DNA from: CAZCJU01 sp964562175
GTDB lineage: Bacteria > Bacillota > Clostridia > Oscillospirales > CAG-272
Direction of reading: 5' to 3'
NCBI GenBank assembly: GCA_964562175.1
Contig: CAZLRV010000007.1
Coordinates: 1-64,000 of the forward strand
Length of the DNA stretch: 64,000 nucleotides
The notes beneath the pieces are model-generated. The model saw only the letters and a list, made by a program, of their open reading frames with translations, searched no databases and was not told the origin of the DNA. Below, piece by piece: positions 60,768-64,000 of this stretch (position 1 is the stretch's first letter; every line of letters begins with the position of its first letter). The translations under genes were made by a program, and so were the position numbers.

Positions 60768-61718
60768 CTATTGTATGACCTTCTTTATTCTTCTAAACAA
60801 TTTAGGCGATATCTTATATGAGATAACATATATCCTCGCACGTGATGAGAAATATTTGCTCCGCCATTTTTTCTTTGCGGTATCGTATATCAACTCATCC
60901 GAGCGTCCCGAGCATCTTATCGAATCATTTATCAAATATCTGATAAGACGTTTATACGATATACGTGCAAGCTTAACCTCACCTCTGCTTTCAAAAAACT
61001 CATTACGTTCCGTCATCGTTTTGTACAGATCCGTTTTGAAATATTTACCGGAGGTATTTAAATAGCTTGTCGGGTTATTATAGTAAGCGTAGATTTTTTT
61101 GTCCGAGCAGACGACCCTTTGAACTTGATAATATATCTTGTACATAAGCGCCTCATCCTCATGCCGTTGCCCTACGGGAAATGGGTGTTCGAGAGCCGTT
61201 CGACGTTTGAAGAGCTTTGCAACCGGTGTGACAAATTGCATAAACAATGAAGTATCGAGCATTTTCACACATGCCTCTTTTCCGTCAAGCATCTTCACGT
61301 TTGTCTCTTTGTCAAATGTGAAATCGTAGCTATTCTCCGAGGTCTTTTTAAAATCAGCTATAGCAACATCTGCATCGTTGTCGGAAAGCAATGAATACAG
61401 ATACTCAACATAATCAGGTGATATATAATCGTCCGAATCGACAAATGTCACATACTCGCCATGCGACCTCTCCACGCCGATATTGCGTGCCGCCGATACA
61501 CCGCCGTTTTCTTTATGTATTACAACTACCCTGCTGTCCGCTCTTGCGTACTCATCACACATTTCCCCGCAGTTATCGGGTGAGCCGTCATCGACAAGAA
61601 TAATCTCAATATTTTCGTATGTTTGAGCTAAGACGCTGTCAACACATCTTTTCAGGTACTTCTCTACCTTATATACGGGTATTATTACCGAAATGAGCGG
61701 TTCTTCTTTGCTTTTCAT
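60768..61718 (-). CDS. Family 2 glycosyltransferase (copy B)
   Basis: A 316-residue GT2 enzyme with VSVIIPVYKVEKY-type start, the DXD in FVDSDDYISPDYVEYLYSLL and the motif FPVGQRHEDEALMYKIYY. Residues from about 8 to 115 are nearly identical to copy A and close to copy C, at DNA level too. The C-terminal end (RARIYVISYKISPKLFRRIKKVI) is also shared. The middle differs. It lies 6 bp from copy C and 9 bp from copy A in one operon. Confidence 0.92.
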   Translation of the reverse strand: MKSKEEPLISVIIPVYKVEKYLKRCVDSVLAQTYENIEIILVDDGSPDNCGEMCDEYARADSRVVVIHKENGGVSAARNIGVERSHGEYVTFVDSDDYISPDYVEYLYSLLSDNDADVAIADFKKTSENSYDFTFDKETNVKMLDGKEACVKMLDTSLFMQFVTPVAKLFKRRTALEHPFPVGQRHEDEALMYKIYYQVQRVVCSDKKIYAYYNNPTSYLNTSGKYFKTDLYKTMTERNEFFESRGEVKLARISYKRLIRYLINDSIRCSGRSDELIYDTAKKKWRSKYFSSRARIYVISYKISPKLFRRIKKVIQ

Positions 61719-61727
61719 GTTGACCTA

Positions 61728-62675
61728 TTATATAACTTTCTTTATTTTCCCAAACAATTTCGGTGATATCTTATATGAGATAACATATATCCTTGCACAT
61801 GACGGAAAATACTTGCTATGCCATTTTTTCTTTGCGATATCATACAGCAACTCATCACTTCTTCGTTTATAATTCAAAGAATCATTGGCAAGATATCTTA
61901 TCAATATTTTATAAGCTCTTCTGCTCAGTTTTTTCTCGTTATTAGCGGCAAAAAACTCTGCTCGCTCATACATAACCGAAAACCAGTCTTTTTTAAATTC
62001 GCCGCCTCTTGTATTCATATAGCTACTCAAGTTGTCGTAATATGCGTACAGCACTTTGTCGGAATAAGCGACCCGACACGCAGAATAATAGATTTTGTAC
62101 AAAGTAGCCTCATCCTCATAGCGTCGTCCCACCGGAAAAGGATATTTATGTATAATTTTGCGTTTGAACAGCTTTACCCACGGCGTGACAAATTGCATAA
62201 ACCGCATACCGTCAAGAAGCTTTTCGCACGCCTCCTTACCATTGATTATTTTTACGTTGTTCTCACTATCGGAGGCAAAATCACAGCTGTCATCTGAGGT
62301 CTTGTTAAAACCCGCTATTGCAACATCGGCATCGTTGTCGAAAAGCAGCGAATACAGATACTCAACATAATCGGGCGATATATAATCGTCCGAATCGACA
62401 AATGTCACATACTCGCCATGCGACCTCTCCACGCCGATATTGCGTGCCGCCGATACACCGCCGTTTTCTTTATGTATTACAACTACCCTGCTGTCCGCTC
62501 TTGCGTACTCATCACACATTTCCCCGCAGTTATCGGGTGAGCCGTCATCGACAAGAATAATCTCAATATTTTCATATGTTTGAGCTAAGACACTGTCAAC
62601 ACATCTTTTCAGGTAATTCTCTACCTTATATACGGGAATAATTACAGATACCAACGGGAACTTTTCTTTTTCCAT
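61728..62675 (-). CDS. Family 2 glycosyltransferase (copy A)
   Basis: A 315-residue GT2 enzyme, first of the three tandem copies. It starts MEKEKFPLVSVIIPVYKVEN and has FVDSDDYISPDYVEYLYSLL and FPVGRRYEDEATLYKIYY. The region encoding residues about 17-110 is almost the same as copy B base by base, while the central acceptor part has diverged. The gap to the upstream GT8-like gene is 6 bp. Acceptor and sugar are unknown. Confidence 0.92.
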   Translation of the reverse strand: MEKEKFPLVSVIIPVYKVENYLKRCVDSVLAQTYENIEIILVDDGSPDNCGEMCDEYARADSRVVVIHKENGGVSAARNIGVERSHGEYVTFVDSDDYISPDYVEYLYSLLFDNDADVAIAGFNKTSDDSCDFASDSENNVKIINGKEACEKLLDGMRFMQFVTPWVKLFKRKIIHKYPFPVGRRYEDEATLYKIYYSACRVAYSDKVLYAYYDNLSSYMNTRGGEFKKDWFSVMYERAEFFAANNEKKLSRRAYKILIRYLANDSLNYKRRSDELLYDIAKKKWHSKYFPSCARIYVISYKISPKLFGKIKKVI

Positions 62676-62681
62676 TTTATT

Positions 62682-63557
62682 TTACCTATCATGAAATTTA
62701 TCCGAAAGCTTGTTTTTTACATACAAGACGCCGCTTATGAGGGTATATATGGGTTTGCTTTGAATAAGCTTAGCCGACGCTCTCTTGTTTTTGCACATAA
62801 GTCGTGCCGCCTTTGCCTGACACACGTACAGACCGTACCGCGTTTTATTGGTTGAGAAATGCAAGATATTACACTGCGTAAACTCATCGACATCAAGTCT
62901 GCCGGATACCATATTCGCCTTGACCTTTTTTGCCGACGGATACGCCATGCATTTACCGTATCTCGGCTTTATCGCACATTTAAATCCGTTTATCTCCATT
63001 CCCAAAATCAAAACGGGATCGTCACGCAATCTGCCATTCAAGAAAACAAGCTTTTGCTCTTCCTTGTTTTCCTCCAAATAGTCGCAGATCTCCATACAAT
63101 CGTCATACATTTTCGCACATTTTTCGCCGTTTCTGATGAACATATATCCGGGATTGAATATCGGTATCTTATCCACCGGATATTTTTCTTTTATCTTGTC
63201 GGAATACCAAACGCCGAGCCGACCGTCATTCCAGCCGAATGCGGTAAAATCGTCCTCGCCCGATAGCATATCCCAAAACTCGGATATATTTCTGTATACC
63301 AAGCAATCGGGTTCGATAAAAATGTTTTCATCATATGGGCAATCGACAAGAAGCCTGAGCTTGTCTCTATAACCCGAAAACGTATTCGCCAGCACGACCA
63401 CATCGTCAAATTCTCTTGTGTATTCGTTTTCCCTATCGCAAAGTATTGCCATTCTCTCATCGGGATTTCGCAGCTTAAACGAGTACAGCAAATTAAGTGC
63501 CATTTTGTAATACTTGACATCCCCGACCGCAAGAGTGACGAAGCCGCGTTTAATCAT
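62682..63557 (-). CDS. GT8-like nucleotide-sugar transferase
   Basis: A 291-residue protein with a GT-A-like N-terminus (RGFVTLAVGDVKYYKMALNLLYSF, MAILCDRENEYT). IFIEPDCLVYRNISEFWDML contains a D-x-D-like EPD site, and IPIFNPGYMFIRNGEK is typical of GT8-like or related transferases. It overlaps the upstream Wzt-like gene by 8 bp and is followed by the GT2 genes. Assignment to GT8 is by pattern only; a capsule-type transferase of another family is possible. Confidence 0.65.
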   Translation of the reverse strand: MIKRGFVTLAVGDVKYYKMALNLLYSFKLRNPDERMAILCDRENEYTREFDDVVVLANTFSGYRDKLRLLVDCPYDENIFIEPDCLVYRNISEFWDMLSGEDDFTAFGWNDGRLGVWYSDKIKEKYPVDKIPIFNPGYMFIRNGEKCAKMYDDCMEICDYLEENKEEQKLVFLNGRLRDDPVLILGMEINGFKCAIKPRYGKCMAYPSAKKVKANMVSGRLDVDEFTQCNILHFSTNKTRYGLYVCQAKAARLMCKNKRASAKLIQSKPIYTLISGVLYVKNKLSDKFHDR

Positions 63558-64000
63558 TGCCCTGCCTCAAACACGGCAACACCGCATATCCCCAGTTGCT
63601 GAACCAATGGTTAAGATGCTTTGAATTGTCCCCATGCTCAACCGAAAACCTCATACACGTTGCTCTGTCATGGAAGAGTATATTGCCGCTGTTATCCTCA
63701 TCGTAAAGTATGAAATCCACCGTATATTTGCCTGGAACGAGGAAAGAAGTATCAAACGTCAAATACGCTTCGTTTTCGCCGCACTTATGCTCAAGCTCCC
63801 CCGCAAATGTAACTCCCACGTCATCCGTTTGAAGCGTGTTGACTATCGCCTTAAGCATTACACGTTCTGTGCTGTCCTCGCTCGTCCAATTCATCCTCAG
63901 CTTCATTACCTCGCCGTACTCGAAAACATTTACTTCTTTTCCGAGCATTTCGACGCTTTTAATCAAATGCCGGCAACTGCATTTTCTATGACGCTTGAAA
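63550..64000 (-). CDS. C-terminal part of a Wzt-like polysaccharide exporter subunit (5' end beyond window)
   Basis: The frame is open to the window edge, giving 149 residues and a stop. VEMLGKEVNVFEYGEVMKLR, TFAGELEHKCGENEAYLTF and LVPGKYTVDFILYDED form a beta-sandwich pattern like the Wzt C-terminal, O-antigen-recognising domain of ABC exporters. The ATPase part would lie upstream, outside the window. A different enzyme with a Wzt-C domain is possible. It is coupled to the GT8-like gene by an 8-bp overlap, placing it at the head of the visible glycan operon. Confidence 0.65.
   Translation of the reverse strand, partial: FKRHRKCSCRHLIKSVEMLGKEVNVFEYGEVMKLRMNWTSEDSTERVMLKAIVNTLQTDDVGVTFAGELEHKCGENEAYLTFDTSFLVPGKYTVDFILYDEDNSGNILFHDRATCMRFSVEHGDNSKHLNHWFSNWGYAVLPCLRQGND

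Overview
The window reads as chromosomal DNA of a spore-forming, anaerobic Firmicute of class Clostridia, most like a gut Oscillospiraceae/Ruminococcaceae-type bacterium. Grounds: germination protease and SpoIIP, a CIRCE-controlled hrcA-grpE-dnaK operon, a CitA/DcuS-type two-component system, a DUF4364 protein, a flavodiiron protein fused to rubredoxin (an anaerobe's oxygen defence), a type I dockerin, an LPXTG-like wall anchor and an alpha-L-rhamnosidase. Promoters are mostly strong sigma-A types (TTGACA-N17-TATAAT), and genes are packed on both strands with hairpin terminators between convergent units. I see no transposase, phage genes or CRISPR array.

Layout. 1-7.9 kb: end of a secreted DUF6273 protein, a GNAT acetyltransferase, a sigma factor with a small zinc-ribbon protein, DUF4364, the spore genes gpr-spoIIP, and a two-component system. 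8.1-12.4 kb: two paralogous SemiSWEET-type transporters, each facing a divergent regulator (histidine kinase, LysR), with a degenerate SGNH protein, a nested-hairpin element and the flavodiiron fusion. 12.5-16.2 kb: de novo NAD synthesis (nadA divergent from nadB-nadC-niaR). 16.2-24.2 kb: two GH99-like glycosidases around an orphan MsmX-type ATPase, Tex, a pseudouridine synthase and a 32-residue membrane peptide. 24.4-29.3 kb: phenylalanine P-protein, a polar amino acid ABC importer and UDP-sugar dehydrogenase. 29.5-37.9 kb: heat-shock operon running into prmA, a lipoprotein and a mutarotase-fold protein, then hpf.

38-48.4 kb is surface and accessory in character: a dockerin-bearing glucosaminidase with four repeat domains, an 1817-residue wall-anchored repeat protein, a TetR regulator, a decayed stretch and tRNA-Arg(CCU). 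48.6-58.7 kb holds the rhamnosidase, a small zinc-ribbon membrane protein, ahcY-nth-rarA and a phospholipase-like gene, an aldo/keto reductase, and an acyltransferase-fold protein coupled to an FNT channel. 58.7-64 kb is a polysaccharide locus: UDP-glucuronate 4-epimerase, three tandem GT2 transferases, a GT8-like protein and the C-terminal part of a Wzt-like exporter subunit cut by the window end. With ugd at 28-29 kb, the epimerase would supply UDP-glucuronate and UDP-galacturonate for this glycan.

The most interesting non-coding signal is the roughly 230-nt leader of the small zinc-ribbon membrane protein (51,644-51,872, minus strand). From a strong promoter the transcript starts at the base of a 25-bp long-range stem. 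Two further pairings cross that stem, and the outer one covers the 5' half of an intrinsic terminator placed just before the ribosome binding site. This is the architecture of a transcription-attenuating RNA switch that I cannot match to a known class. A second structured element, at 9,054-9,210, is a nested multi-hairpin unit bounded by terminal inverted repeats.
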